Origin: an uncultured Bacteroidota bacterium
GTDB lineage: Bacteria; Bacteroidota; Bacteroidia; Chitinophagales; Chitinophagaceae
Reading direction: 5' to 3'
Assembly: GCA_903865435.1 (NCBI GenBank)
Contig: CAIPJS010000020.1
Location: 1 to 64,000, forward strand
Length of the DNA stretch: 64,000 bases
Each line of letters opens with the position of its first letter. The stretch's first letter is position 1. The translations under genes were made by a program, and so were the position numbers. The notes below the pieces were generated by a model, which was not told the DNA's origin, made no database searches, and was given only the letters and a program-made list of their open reading frames with translations. Positions 42,224 to 51,950 of this stretch are shown here, piece after piece.

Positions 42224-43648
42224 ATGAAAGTAGAACAAATTTATACAGGATGCTTGGCGCAAGGGGCCTATTATATCATGAGTGATGGGGAAGTAGCCAT
42301 CATTGATCCTTTGAGAGAAGTAGAACCCTATATCCAAAAAGCAGCATTGGATAAAGCCAAAATAAAATATGTTTTAGAAACACATTTTCATGCCGATTTC
42401 GTTTCTGGACATTTAGATCTTGCAAAAAAAACGGGGGCTAAAATTGTGTATGGTCCCAATGCTGCGCCTGCCTTTGAATTTTATTCAGCAAAAGATGGGG
42501 AAGAAATTGCACTAGGGAAAGTAAAAATAAAAGTATTGCATACCCCAGGTCATACCATGGAAAGCACTTGTTATTTGTTAATAGATGAGCAAGGGAAAGA
42601 TACGGCTTTGTTTAGTGGAGATACTTTATTTATTGGAGATGTGGGCAGACCCGACTTGGCCCAAAAAATAAAATCAGATTTGACACAAGATATTTTAGCA
42701 GGTTATTTATATGATTCTTTACAAAATAAAATAATGCCATTATCTGATTCCATTGTGATTTATCCTGCACATGGGGCAGGTAGTGCCTGTGGTAAAAAAA
42801 TGAGCACAGAAACACAGGATACTTTGGGTCATCAAAAACAAACCAATTATGCTTTGGATCCTAAGTTAAGTAAGGCCGAATTTATTGCTGCTGTATTAGA
42901 TGGGCTGGTAGCGCCTCCTGGCTATTTCCCTTTGAATGTAATGATGAACATTCAAGGCTATGAAAGCATTGATCAAGTTTTAGAAAGAGGGCATCATGCA
43001 TTGAGCCCTGCTGCTTTTGAAATTGCTGCTAATGAAACAGACGCATTAATTTTGGATACAAGAGATGCTCAAACTTTTGCGAAAGGTTTTATTCCTAATT
43101 CAATCAATATAGGCATTGATGGAAGTTTTGCGCCTTGGGTTGGTGCTATGATTCCAGACATCAAACAAAAAATATTGTTGGTGGCAGCATTAGGAAGAGA
43201 AACAGAAATTATTACCAGATTGGCCCGTGTGGGGTATGATTATACCATTGGTTTTTTAGAAGGTGGAATAGATGCTTGGCACAAAGCAGGTAAAGAAATG
43301 GATCATATTACATCTATCGACACAGCAGCATTGGTTGAACTCAAATCCAATCATCCTGCTATGGCCATTTTAGATGTAAGAAAAGCTTCAGAATTTAATA
43401 GCGAACACATCAAGGGTGCACAAAATGCCCCCTTGGATTTCATCAATGAAAGTATGGCCGCTATCAATAAAGAAAAAACTTACTATGTGCATTGCGCAGG
43501 TGGCTATAGGTCTATGATTTTTATTTCCATCTTAAAAGCAAGAGGCTTTCAAAATTTGATCGATATCAAAGGCGGCTTTAAAGATTTAAAAGATTCCAAT
43601 CAGTTCAATACAACTGAATTCAAGATGCCCACCAGTTTGTTGCTCTAA
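42224..43648 (+). CDS. Persulfide dioxygenase-like MBL hydrolase with two rhodanese domains
   Basis: The ATG at 42224 is preferred to the TTG at 42203. The N-terminal metallo-beta-lactamase domain (1-235) has the metal motif THFHADFVSGH (H54, H56, D58, H63), then HTPGHT and FSGDTLFIGDVGRPD. Two rhodanese domains follow: the first (about 265-360) lacks the usual catalytic Cys in its active-site loop (VAALGRE), while the second (about 370-470) keeps it (HCAGGYRS). The architecture matches bacterial persulfide dioxygenase-rhodanese fusions that oxidise glutathione or CoA persulfide to sulfite. Divergent from a TauE/SafE permease that would export the sulfite. The function as a persulfide dioxygenase is inferred from domain layout. 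Confidence 0.85.
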   Translation: MKVEQIYTGCLAQGAYYIMSDGEVAIIDPLREVEPYIQKAALDKAKIKYVLETHFHADFVSGHLDLAKKTGAKIVYGPNAAPAFEFYSAKDGEEIALGKVKIKVLHTPGHTMESTCYLLIDEQGKDTALFSGDTLFIGDVGRPDLAQKIKSDLTQDILAGYLYDSLQNKIMPLSDSIVIYPAHGAGSACGKKMSTETQDTLGHQKQTNYALDPKLSKAEFIAAVLDGLVAPPGYFPLNVMMNIQGYESIDQVLERGHHALSPAAFEIAANETDALILDTRDAQTFAKGFIPNSINIGIDGSFAPWVGAMIPDIKQKILLVAALGRETEIITRLARVGYDYTIGFLEGGIDAWHKAGKEMDHITSIDTAALVELKSNHPAMAILDVRKASEFNSEHIKGAQNAPLDFINESMAAINKEKTYYVHCAGGYRSMIFISILKARGFQNLIDIKGGFKDLKDSNQFNTTEFKMPTSLLL

Positions 43649-43763
43649 ATCAAGTATTTACCCCATTTATACAATAAGACAAGTTAAATGGTCATTGGCA
43701 ACCAGCGGATGACTATTTTTTATTAATTTAAGGGAGCCGAATGAGGCGCTTAAATTAACTACT

Positions 43764-46190
43764 ATGTCATCTATCGTTTCAAAAAAAATTATTTTCTTTT
43801 TTTGTATTCTTGTTTTTAGTGCAAACTATTTGATAGGGCAAACTAAAATGCAACTTACCCTACCTGGCCTAAAGGATAAAGTGGAAGTACTAAGAGATCA
43901 GTGGGGCGTAAATCATATTTATGCAAAAAATGAAAACGATTTATTTTTTACCCAAGGCTATTGTGCAGCTAAAGACAGATTGTTTCAATTTGAAGTATGG
44001 CGAAGACAAGCCACTGGAACTGTAGCAGAAATTTTGGGCGCCAGAGAATTAAAAAGAGATATTGGCACGCGCTTATTTAAATTCAGAGGAAATCTTACTG
44101 CCGAATTACAGCATTATCATCCACATGGTATTGCGATCATTCAATCTTATGTAAATGGAGTGAACGCTTATATTACAGAAACTTTAAAAAATCCGAAAGA
44201 ACTTCCTATAGAATTTAAATTATTGTCCATCCTTCCACAAAAATGGACACCCGAAGTAGTCATTTCAAGACATCAAGGCTTATTGGGCAATAGTACACAG
44301 GAATTAAATATAGGTAGAGCCGTTGCAGCAGTAGGTGATAAAAAAGTAAAAGACCTGATGTGGTTTCATCCTAAAGAACCCAATATAAAATTAGATACTG
44401 CTATAGATGGCGCTTTGCTCAGTGCTGATATTCTTGAATTATACAATGCGTATCGAACCGAAGTGGAGTTTACAAAAAATGATTTAAAAGAAATAGATGA
44501 TGATGACGCATCTAACTTAAACATTTTAAATAAAAGAAAAAAACCAGTAGACGAGCTACCTGAACAAGAAATGGAAGGTAGCAACAATTGGATCATTGGT
44601 GGTGCTAAAACAACAAGTGGTTTTCCTATGTTGGCAAACGATCCACATCGTAAAATTGCAGTGCCCTCATTAAGATATATTGTACACTTAGTAGCACCTG
44701 GTTGGGATGTAATAGGTGGCGGAGAGCCAGAGATACCAGGGGTTTCCATCGGGCACAATCAATATGGCGCCTGGGGATTAACCATCTATGAAACGGATGG
44801 GGAAGATCTTTATGTGTACAATTTAAATCCAAAAAACAATAAGGAATATTGGTACAAAGGTAGGTGGGTAAAAATGAAATCTATTACTGAAAACATTTCA
44901 ATCAAAAATCAAAAAGCACAAAATGTGCAATTGCAATATACCATTCATGGTCCCGTAACTTATATCGATTCGGTACATCACAAAGCCTATGCTTTAAAAT
45001 GTGCTTGGATGGAACCAGGAGGTGCACCTTATTTGGCATCATTGAGAATAGATCAATCCACCAATTGGGAAAATTTTAGAAATGCCTGTGCTTATAGCAA
45101 TATTCCTGGAGAGAATATGATTTGGGCAGATAAGAAAGGCAATATTGGATGGCAAGCAGTGGGCATTGTGCCCATCAGAAAAAACTTTAGCGGATATGTA
45201 CCTGTGCCTGGTGATGGCAGATATGAGTGGGCTGGTTTTTTGCCCATCAAGGAAAGGCCACATTTATTAAATCCAAGTAAATCATTTTTTGCAACAGCCA
45301 ATCAAAATGTAACGCCATCTTCTTATACCCATTGGGATGCAGTGGGCTATACTTGGGCTGATCCCTATCGCGGAGATCGCATCAACCATGTGCTAAGCAG
45401 TAAAGAAAAAGTAAGTTTAGAAGATATGGGCCAACTTCAAACCGATGCATTTTCCATACCTGCTTTTGAATTGGTACCCTTATTGAAAAATATTTCAATG
45501 GAGGATGCATTGTCTGTAGCGGCCAAAAATTATTTAATGAATTGGAATGATGTACTTGATAAGAATAGTATTGCAGCAGGCATCTATGTAATGTGGGAAA
45601 AACAAATTGCTATTGCCTCGAATAAATATTTTGTTCCTGAAAAAGCAAAGGGTTTAATTACCATGCAATTAAAAAAAATCATTGAACAAATACAAAATCC
45701 TTTAAACCATTTTGGCACAACACAACAAGATGCAACCAAGGAAAGAGATGCTTTCTTGAAAACTGCATTGGAACAAGCAGTGCTTAATTTAAAAAATAAA
45801 TTAGGTAATAACATGGCCGATTGGCAATATGGACAAGCCAAATACAAGCACGTTACTTTAGAACATCCATTGGCTAATTTGGTAGATGCTTCTATCAAAG
45901 AAAAACTAAATATTGGACCAGCACCAAGAGGAGGAAATGGCCAAACACCAGGTTCTACAGGCAGTGCAGACAATCAGGTAAGTGGTGCTAGCTTTAGAAT
46001 TTTAATAGATACCAAAGATTGGGACAAAGCTTTAATGATCAATACACCAGGACAATCGGGCAATAGCGCTAGCCCATTTTATAGGAATTTATTTTCTACT
46101 TGGGCCAATGATGGTTATTTCCCTGCCTACTATTCAAAGCCACTTATCTTAAAAGCATCGGTAGAACAATGGCAATTGAATCCTCGTTAA
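43764..46190 (+). CDS. Penicillin acylase family protein (Ntn hydrolase)
   Basis: The 808-residue preprotein has a signal peptide (cleavage near YLIG-Q) and the order alpha chain, spacer and beta chain. The mature beta chain should begin at Ser273 (EMEG|SNNWIIGG), which becomes the N-terminal nucleophile after self-processing. Additional family features include NDPHRK, the NQNVTP segment and GQSGN near the end. Such enzymes hydrolyse amide bonds with a hydrophobic acyl side: N-acyl-homoserine lactones, beta-lactams, or acylated peptides. In this peptide-rich neighbourhood quorum quenching or amide recycling is possible; the substrate cannot be predicted. Confidence 0.9.
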   Translation: MSSIVSKKIIFFFCILVFSANYLIGQTKMQLTLPGLKDKVEVLRDQWGVNHIYAKNENDLFFTQGYCAAKDRLFQFEVWRRQATGTVAEILGARELKRDIGTRLFKFRGNLTAELQHYHPHGIAIIQSYVNGVNAYITETLKNPKELPIEFKLLSILPQKWTPEVVISRHQGLLGNSTQELNIGRAVAAVGDKKVKDLMWFHPKEPNIKLDTAIDGALLSADILELYNAYRTEVEFTKNDLKEIDDDDASNLNILNKRKKPVDELPEQEMEGSNNWIIGGAKTTSGFPMLANDPHRKIAVPSLRYIVHLVAPGWDVIGGGEPEIPGVSIGHNQYGAWGLTIYETDGEDLYVYNLNPKNNKEYWYKGRWVKMKSITENISIKNQKAQNVQLQYTIHGPVTYIDSVHHKAYALKCAWMEPGGAPYLASLRIDQSTNWENFRNACAYSNIPGENMIWADKKGNIGWQAVGIVPIRKNFSGYVPVPGDGRYEWAGFLPIKERPHLLNPSKSFFATANQNVTPSSYTHWDAVGYTWADPYRGDRINHVLSSKEKVSLEDMGQLQTDAFSIPAFELVPLLKNISMEDALSVAAKNYLMNWNDVLDKNSIAAGIYVMWEKQIAIASNKYFVPEKAKGLITMQLKKIIEQIQNPLNHFGTTQQDATKERDAFLKTALEQAVLNLKNKLGNNMADWQYGQAKYKHVTLEHPLANLVDASIKEKLNIGPAPRGGNGQTPGSTGSADNQVSGASFRILIDTKDWDKALMINTPGQSGNSASPFYRNLFSTWANDGYFPAYYSKPLILKASVEQWQLNPR

Positions 46191-46243
46191 TGAATACAAA
46201 TAAACCTATCATTAATTTGGCAAATGCTATGTAAAAATCAGTT

Positions 46244-48400
46244 ATGAAAAAATTTATCTTCTTCAGTTTTCTTTGCTTCAATATTTTACTGATTGCTTGT
46301 ACTACAAAAAATAAGGGTATAGGTAAATGGGAAGTATATGGAGGAGGTAAAGAAAATGGCAGGTATTCGGATTTGACAGAAATTGATACCAGTAATGTAA
46401 TGCAGTTAACCAAGGCCTGGGAATTTCATACAGGAGACACAGGTGAGCATACGCAAATGCAGTTCAATTCAATTGTCGTCAATAATTTATTATACGCGAT
46501 CACGCCTAAATTAAAATTGGTTGCATTGAATGCATCCACTGGTATTCAAAAATGGGTATATGATCCTTTTGACATCAACAACAATGATTTTAAAAATGTA
46601 GGTTATTTTTCTATGAACGTGTGTAGAGGAGTAACTTACTATGAAGATGCCCAAACAAAAAGATTGTTTTATGGAGCAGGCGCTAATTTATATTGTGTAG
46701 ATGCCATTAGCGGGGAAGCCATTCAGGATTTTGGCAATGCAGGTAAAATTGATTTGCACAACGATCTTGGCAGAGCAGTGCAAGATTTATATGTGGCTAT
46801 GACTAGCCCTGGTATTATTTATAAAGATTTAATTATTATTAGTACAAGAGTAGACGAAGGCGCAGCGGCAGCGCCCGGTTATATTAGGGCTTATGATGTA
46901 CATACTGGAAAATTGCGTTGGATTTTTCATACCATTCCACAACCTGGAGAATTGGGTTATGAAAGCTGGGACGACAAAGAAGCATGGAAACATATTGGCG
47001 GTGCCAATGCATGGGCTGGCTTTAGTATGGATGAGGCCAAAGGGATTTTGTATGCACCCATAGGTTCTGCTTCTTATGATTTCTATGGTGGCAAAAGATT
47101 AGGCAATGACTTATTTGCCAATTGTGTTTTGGCATTGGATGCAGCCACTGGAAAAAGAATCTGGCATTATCAAACAGTGCATCATGATGTGTGGGATAGA
47201 GATTTGCCTACAGCACCAGCATTGGTTACTATTACAAAAGATGGAAAAAGAATTGAAGCCATTGCACAACCTACTAAATCTGGTTTTATTTTTTTATTGG
47301 ATAGACTTACGGGCAAGCCTATTTATCCTGTCGAAGAAAAATCGGTTCCACATGTATCTGAATTGATAGGAGAAAAATTATCAGCTACCCAACCATGGCC
47401 AAGTTTTATCGAACCTTTTGCTAGACAATCTTTAACTGAAAAAGATTTGAATCATTTTATTCCTGATAGTTCTTATGCCGATATTAAAGCCAGATTGGCT
47501 CAAGTTAATTCTGGTTTTATATTTAATCCTACTTCAAAAAAAGGCACTGTTATTTTTCCGGGATTTGATGGCGGTGCAGAATGGGGTGGCCCTGCTTATG
47601 ATCCTATAACAGGATTATTGTATGTGAATGCCAATGAAATGCCTTGGATCTTGACCATGGTGGACAATAAAAATGAAGCAACCAAAAAAGAAACCATTGT
47701 AATGGCAGGTAAAAGAATTTATATGAACAATTGTGCAGCCTGTCATGGTTTAGAAAGAAAAGGTACAGGCAATTATCCAACTTTAATTGGGGTTGAAAAA
47801 AAATATACTTCTACCAGTTTTAATGAATTGATTGCAGGTGGAAGAAGAATGATGCCTTCTTTTAAACAACTTAAAAAAGAAGAAATAGAAGCACTTTCGG
47901 CTTATGTACTTGATATAAAACAAAAACAAAGCCTTGTTTATGTCCCACCTGTAAGAATAGAAGATCCCTATTGGAAAATGGCTTATCGATCTACAGGGTA
48001 TAATAAATTTTTAACCAAAGAAGGCTATCCTGCGGTAAAACCACCTTGGGGTACATTGAATGCCATCAATTTAAATACGGGAAAAATAGTTTGGAAAGAT
48101 ACCTTAGGAGACTATCCAGAATTGTTGGCCAAAGGCATTCATTCAGGTACCGAAAATTATGGAGGTCCTGTGGTCACAGCAGGTGGCGTATTGTTTATTG
48201 CAGCTACTAAAGATGCAAAGTTTAGAGCATTTAATAAATTTAATGGAAAATTACTTTGGGAAACAACTTTGCCAGCAGCGGGTTTTGCTACGCCAACGGT
48301 ATATAGTTACAATGGGAAACAATATATAGTCATTGCATGTGGAGGTGGAAAGCTAGGGACTGCATCCGGAGATGCTTATGTTGCTTATGCCCTTCCTTAA
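46244..48400 (+). CDS. PQQ-type quinoprotein dehydrogenase fused to cytochrome c, lipoprotein
   Basis: A lipobox (IACTT) anchors the 718-residue protein at the membrane. The PQQ-binding propeller (about 25-480 and 590-718) has many WxxD/G blade motifs such as GKLRWIFHTIPQPGELGYESW and KRIWHYQTVHHDVWDRDLPTAPAL, the latter a hallmark of membrane glucose and alcohol dehydrogenases. A cytochrome c domain is inserted near residues 485-570 with C497-A-A-C-H501 and the distal Met region MMPSFKQL. It would oxidise a sugar or alcohol in the periplasm and pass electrons via its own heme to a terminal oxidase. The organism must supply PQQ. Substrate unknown. Confidence 0.88.
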   Translation: MKKFIFFSFLCFNILLIACTTKNKGIGKWEVYGGGKENGRYSDLTEIDTSNVMQLTKAWEFHTGDTGEHTQMQFNSIVVNNLLYAITPKLKLVALNASTGIQKWVYDPFDINNNDFKNVGYFSMNVCRGVTYYEDAQTKRLFYGAGANLYCVDAISGEAIQDFGNAGKIDLHNDLGRAVQDLYVAMTSPGIIYKDLIIISTRVDEGAAAAPGYIRAYDVHTGKLRWIFHTIPQPGELGYESWDDKEAWKHIGGANAWAGFSMDEAKGILYAPIGSASYDFYGGKRLGNDLFANCVLALDAATGKRIWHYQTVHHDVWDRDLPTAPALVTITKDGKRIEAIAQPTKSGFIFLLDRLTGKPIYPVEEKSVPHVSELIGEKLSATQPWPSFIEPFARQSLTEKDLNHFIPDSSYADIKARLAQVNSGFIFNPTSKKGTVIFPGFDGGAEWGGPAYDPITGLLYVNANEMPWILTMVDNKNEATKKETIVMAGKRIYMNNCAACHGLERKGTGNYPTLIGVEKKYTSTSFNELIAGGRRMMPSFKQLKKEEIEALSAYVLDIKQKQSLVYVPPVRIEDPYWKMAYRSTGYNKFLTKEGYPAVKPPWGTLNAINLNTGKIVWKDTLGDYPELLAKGIHSGTENYGGPVVTAGGVLFIAATKDAKFRAFNKFNGKLLWETTLPAAGFATPTVYSYNGKQYIVIACGGGKLGTASGDAYVAYALP

Positions 48401-48402
48401 TT

Positions 48403-49695
48403 TTATTTTTTAAAATGCAACTCGTATTCTGAAATATAAACAGCGGTATCTTTCCTTTGGTCTTTATAAAACAACCTGGCTTTTTCACCCATGTTAAAAG
48501 TGGTTAATTTTTTAATGCTAGCGTTGGCATCTCCAATGGGTTGTAAAGCAGGATACCAGGCAGTACTGCCTGGCTTGGTTAAAACAAGTTGAGGCTCAGT
48601 CCAGGCCTGTGAATTTTTTTCATCCAATATTTTATTTTTATTAAAAGAAATATAAATGCTAGTTCCTTTCCATGAAGTATCTTCTGCTTTTGCCATCAAC
48701 ATTACCCAAGATTGTAAATAATTGTTCCAACTTACAGAAGGCCCCCAATAATATTTACTTTTTAAATGCGATGTTGGTCCGCCTCCGTTTGCAGTGGCAA
48801 TTTGTATGGACTGAATGGGTTGGCCAATACCATCATATAAAGCAGCATAATTTTCTCCATCCCATCTTTTTGCTTTTCCTGTGGGTGCATCCAAATCGGT
48901 TAATTTAATTCTGGCCATACTAATGCATTGGCCTGCTTGTTCTTTTTTTGGATCATAAGTGAGTGAATCATATTTTCCAGCATAACCATACTCTCCGTAA
49001 AATAGATACAAATAATCACCACTCGCTACTGCAGAAGGATCTCCAACACCGCCTGCAAAAGTAACAGAATTATTAAAAGGCTTTAAAATCATTCTTTCTT
49101 GATTGTCTTCTAAGACAATGCCTTTGTTTTCCCAACTATGGCCTCCGTTCATGGATTTCATAATTCCAATTCTGCAAACTGCAGCAGGCGTTTTAGTGCC
49201 GGTCAATCCTTGCGGCCAATTTTTATTGATGTATCCTTTCCCGTTGGATGCATTATAAGGAAAGGTCTCTGGATAATTTTCGTTGTGGTAAATTGCGTAC
49301 AATGTTTTTCCAGTCGCATCTTTTTTATCTTGATATACTGTTTCAAACCAAACAGCGCCGTGCAAGCCCAAAGCAGTAGGTGCCACATTCATCGGCATAT
49401 TGGGTGGAGTAAATTCATTTGATTTTCGATTAAAAACTTCTTCAACTGTTATTCCATCTGCATATTTTAATTCCTTGGCATTACCCCAAAGTGGGTCTTC
49501 GCCATATTTTCCAGGAAAAATTCTAAAAGTATCTCCAATCCATGCTTCGGCCATATTACAATCCACGAATGAATTAAAATAAATAGGACTGGTTTTTTTT
49601 AATTCAAATTTGGGTAGCGCTTGTGTTGGTTTTTTCGAACACATGGTAAAAAAAGGCAGCAATAATAGAAGGTATCGGAGGCTTTTAAGCATCAT
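48403..49695 (-). CDS. Exported lipoprotein with glycosidase-like propeller, function unknown
   Basis: The 430-residue protein has a lipobox (FFTMC at about residue 19) and a beta-propeller-like series of blades with TTxxxDPxxxxxGD, GGVGDPSAVASGDYLYLFYGEYGY and STSIYISFNKNKILDE segments that recall five-bladed glycosidase or BNR-type folds (compare the GH43/GH117 clan). No clear catalytic carboxylates can be assigned by eye. It is transcribed toward the PQQ dehydrogenase, with two bases between the stops. A possible role is recognition or trimming of a glycan outside the cell; the family could not be named with certainty. Confidence 0.55.
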   Translation of the reverse strand: MMLKSLRYLLLLLPFFTMCSKKPTQALPKFELKKTSPIYFNSFVDCNMAEAWIGDTFRIFPGKYGEDPLWGNAKELKYADGITVEEVFNRKSNEFTPPNMPMNVAPTALGLHGAVWFETVYQDKKDATGKTLYAIYHNENYPETFPYNASNGKGYINKNWPQGLTGTKTPAAVCRIGIMKSMNGGHSWENKGIVLEDNQERMILKPFNNSVTFAGGVGDPSAVASGDYLYLFYGEYGYAGKYDSLTYDPKKEQAGQCISMARIKLTDLDAPTGKAKRWDGENYAALYDGIGQPIQSIQIATANGGGPTSHLKSKYYWGPSVSWNNYLQSWVMLMAKAEDTSWKGTSIYISFNKNKILDEKNSQAWTEPQLVLTKPGSTAWYPALQPIGDANASIKKLTTFNMGEKARLFYKDQRKDTAVYISEYELHFKK

Positions 49696-49883
49696 TTTGT
49701 TTTTGATATTGTAATTTAATCAATAAGGCTTTACGATTTCAACCAACCAGCTCTTTTTTTTAATGCCAGGCCTGGTTTTATACAGTCCACTTATAAAATT
49801 CAATCAACTTATTTGTACTATTTAAAAATTAAGGCTAAATTAGTAAACCCTTAATTTTCAATCATTTTATCAAAATCTGTACC

Positions 49884-51950
49884 ATGAAAAAAATAATTTT
49901 TCTTTTTTTAGTAATTAGCGCTACTGCTTTGCAGGCACAAAAAATTGCCGATTACCTTGCCCCAGCTTTTCCATCTGACCTAGTAGCCAACCATAAAGGG
50001 GATGCAGTAGCTTGGGTGTTTAATAACAAAGGCAGTAGAAATATTTATTATGGACTGCCTTCCGCCAATAATTTTAAAGCTTTGACTAAATATGAAGGAG
50101 ATGATGGAATTGAAATAGGAAGTATTGTATTTTCGCCCAATGATGACAAAATATTCTTTGTAAGAGGCAATGGCAATAATTCAAAAGGGGAGCCTGCCAA
50201 TCCAGCTCAATTACAATATACGACCGAGCAAAATATTTACAGTCTAGATATTGCTTCTGGTACAATAAAAAAATTAGCTAAAGGCACTGGGCCTTTAATT
50301 AGTCCCGATGGAAAATTATTGGTTTTTACACAAGCGGGGAAGGCTTGGAAAATAAATTTAAACGAAGAAAATGCGAGTGTGCAATCTTTATTTTTAAGCA
50401 GAGGGAGCATTAATAGTTTGGCATTTAATACAAGTGGGAAACAAATTTTATTTGTATCTAATAGAGAAGAACATTCTTTTGTTGGTGTTTACGATTTTGC
50501 AAGCAATCAAGTCTCATTTATTGATGCTTCTACTTATATAGATTCAGATCCAGTTTGGAATAAAGAAGGTACGCATATTGCATTTGTAAGATCGGTCAAT
50601 ATTAAATATGAAATTGGATTCACGCCAAGGCCTACTGCTGCTCAGCCTTGGGAAATTAGAGTGGCCGAAGTAGCTACCCATAAAGCCTATACCTTATTTA
50701 AAGCTGATGAAGGTGCAGGCTCTTTATTTGTAGGTGATTTACCAGCAGTGGCTACACAATTAATTTGGACCAATGATAATTATATTGTTTTTCCTTGGGA
50801 AAAAACGGGATGGATGCATTTGTATAGTATTGAACCAGGCACCAAAAAAATTAATCATCTAACACCTGGGATAGGTGAAGTAGAAACCATGCATTTGGGT
50901 GCTGATGGGAAAACTATTTTTTATGTGACCAATATTAGTGATAGCAATAGAAGACATATATGGTTGGTAGATCCAGCCAAATCAAATCCTACTATTTTAA
51001 CAAAAGGAGATAAAATAGAATACAATCCAGCCATTGTCAATAATGGTTTAGTGTATTTGCAAGCCAGTGCAACCAGACCTTCTTGGCCTATCTTTCAATC
51101 AGCTGGTAAAGAACAAGTCTTAGCTGCCTCTTTTTTTCCTACAACTTTTCCAACGAACTTGGTAACGCCAAAAACAATTTTAGTAAAAGCCACGGATAAT
51201 TTTATGGCGCCAGCACAAATATTTTTACCCAATAATTACGATGCGCATAAAAAATATCCAGCGCTTATTTTTTTACATGGAGGAAGCAGAAGACAAATGT
51301 TAGAAGGATTTAATTACAGCTCTTATTATTCCAATGCCTATGCAGTGAATGAATATTTTGCAAGTCAGGGGTATATTGTAATGGCATTAAATTATAGAAG
51401 TGGCATTGGCTATGGATTGAAATTTAGAGAAGCCGCAAATTATGGTATGGCGGGAGGTACAGAAGTAAATGATTTAATAGGGGCAGGGGAGTATTTAAAA
51501 TCAAGAATAGATGTGGATCCTAGCAAGATTGCCTTATGGGGAGGCAGCTATGGTGGTTATTTAACTGCTCATGGTTTGTCCAAAAGAAGCGACTTATTCG
51601 CAGCAGGGGTAGACATTCATGGCGTGCACAATTGGAATGATGAAGAACCAAATTTTGCTCCTTGGTATGATAGTTTACGCTTTCCAGTTGCAGGACAAAT
51701 TGCTTACAAAGCTTCTCCTGTGTTTACGGCCAAGGGTTGGAAAAGTCCAGTATTATTTATTCATGGAGATGATGATAGAAATGTACCTTTTGCAGAAACC
51801 ATTCACATGGTACAACAATTAAGAAGACAAAAAGTAAACGTAGAAGAAATTATTTTTCCTGATGAAATACATGGTTTTTTAATGTACAGAAGCTGGTTAA
51901 AAGTAGATGAATCTGCATTCGAATTTATCAATAGAAAATTTAAAAAATGA
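49884..51950 (+). CDS. Exported S9 family serine peptidase (prolyl oligopeptidase type)
   Basis: The 688-residue enzyme has a signal peptide ending ALQA-Q, a WD40-like propeller (about 30-400: NKGSRNIYYG, GTGPLISPDG, NKEGTHIAFV, GADGKTIFYV) and an alpha/beta hydrolase domain: LIFLHGGSRRQ for the oxyanion hole, the nucleophile elbow WGGSYGG (Ser555), the Asp in HGDDDRNVP and the His near EIHGF. S9 peptidases remove dipeptides or cut short peptides after proline. It overlaps the serine hydrolase gene by four bases (ATGA), so the two work together, possibly in periplasmic peptide breakdown. It is a paralogue of the S9 enzyme at 37.9 kb. Confidence 0.88.
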   Translation: MKKIIFLFLVISATALQAQKIADYLAPAFPSDLVANHKGDAVAWVFNNKGSRNIYYGLPSANNFKALTKYEGDDGIEIGSIVFSPNDDKIFFVRGNGNNSKGEPANPAQLQYTTEQNIYSLDIASGTIKKLAKGTGPLISPDGKLLVFTQAGKAWKINLNEENASVQSLFLSRGSINSLAFNTSGKQILFVSNREEHSFVGVYDFASNQVSFIDASTYIDSDPVWNKEGTHIAFVRSVNIKYEIGFTPRPTAAQPWEIRVAEVATHKAYTLFKADEGAGSLFVGDLPAVATQLIWTNDNYIVFPWEKTGWMHLYSIEPGTKKINHLTPGIGEVETMHLGADGKTIFYVTNISDSNRRHIWLVDPAKSNPTILTKGDKIEYNPAIVNNGLVYLQASATRPSWPIFQSAGKEQVLAASFFPTTFPTNLVTPKTILVKATDNFMAPAQIFLPNNYDAHKKYPALIFLHGGSRRQMLEGFNYSSYYSNAYAVNEYFASQGYIVMALNYRSGIGYGLKFREAANYGMAGGTEVNDLIGAGEYLKSRIDVDPSKIALWGGSYGGYLTAHGLSKRSDLFAAGVDIHGVHNWNDEEPNFAPWYDSLRFPVAGQIAYKASPVFTAKGWKSPVLFIHGDDDRNVPFAETIHMVQQLRRQKVNVEEIIFPDEIHGFLMYRSWLKVDESAFEFINRKFKK

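Noticed and set aside
44366-44758. 130-residue minus-strand frame within the penicillin acylase gene
   Set aside because: It is a shadow of a long, well-supported plus-strand gene and has no domain features.
49766-49775. CCAGGCCTGG palindrome as an operator or terminator
   Set aside because: A ten-base perfect palindrome without a loop cannot form a hairpin, and no second copy or regulator was seen.
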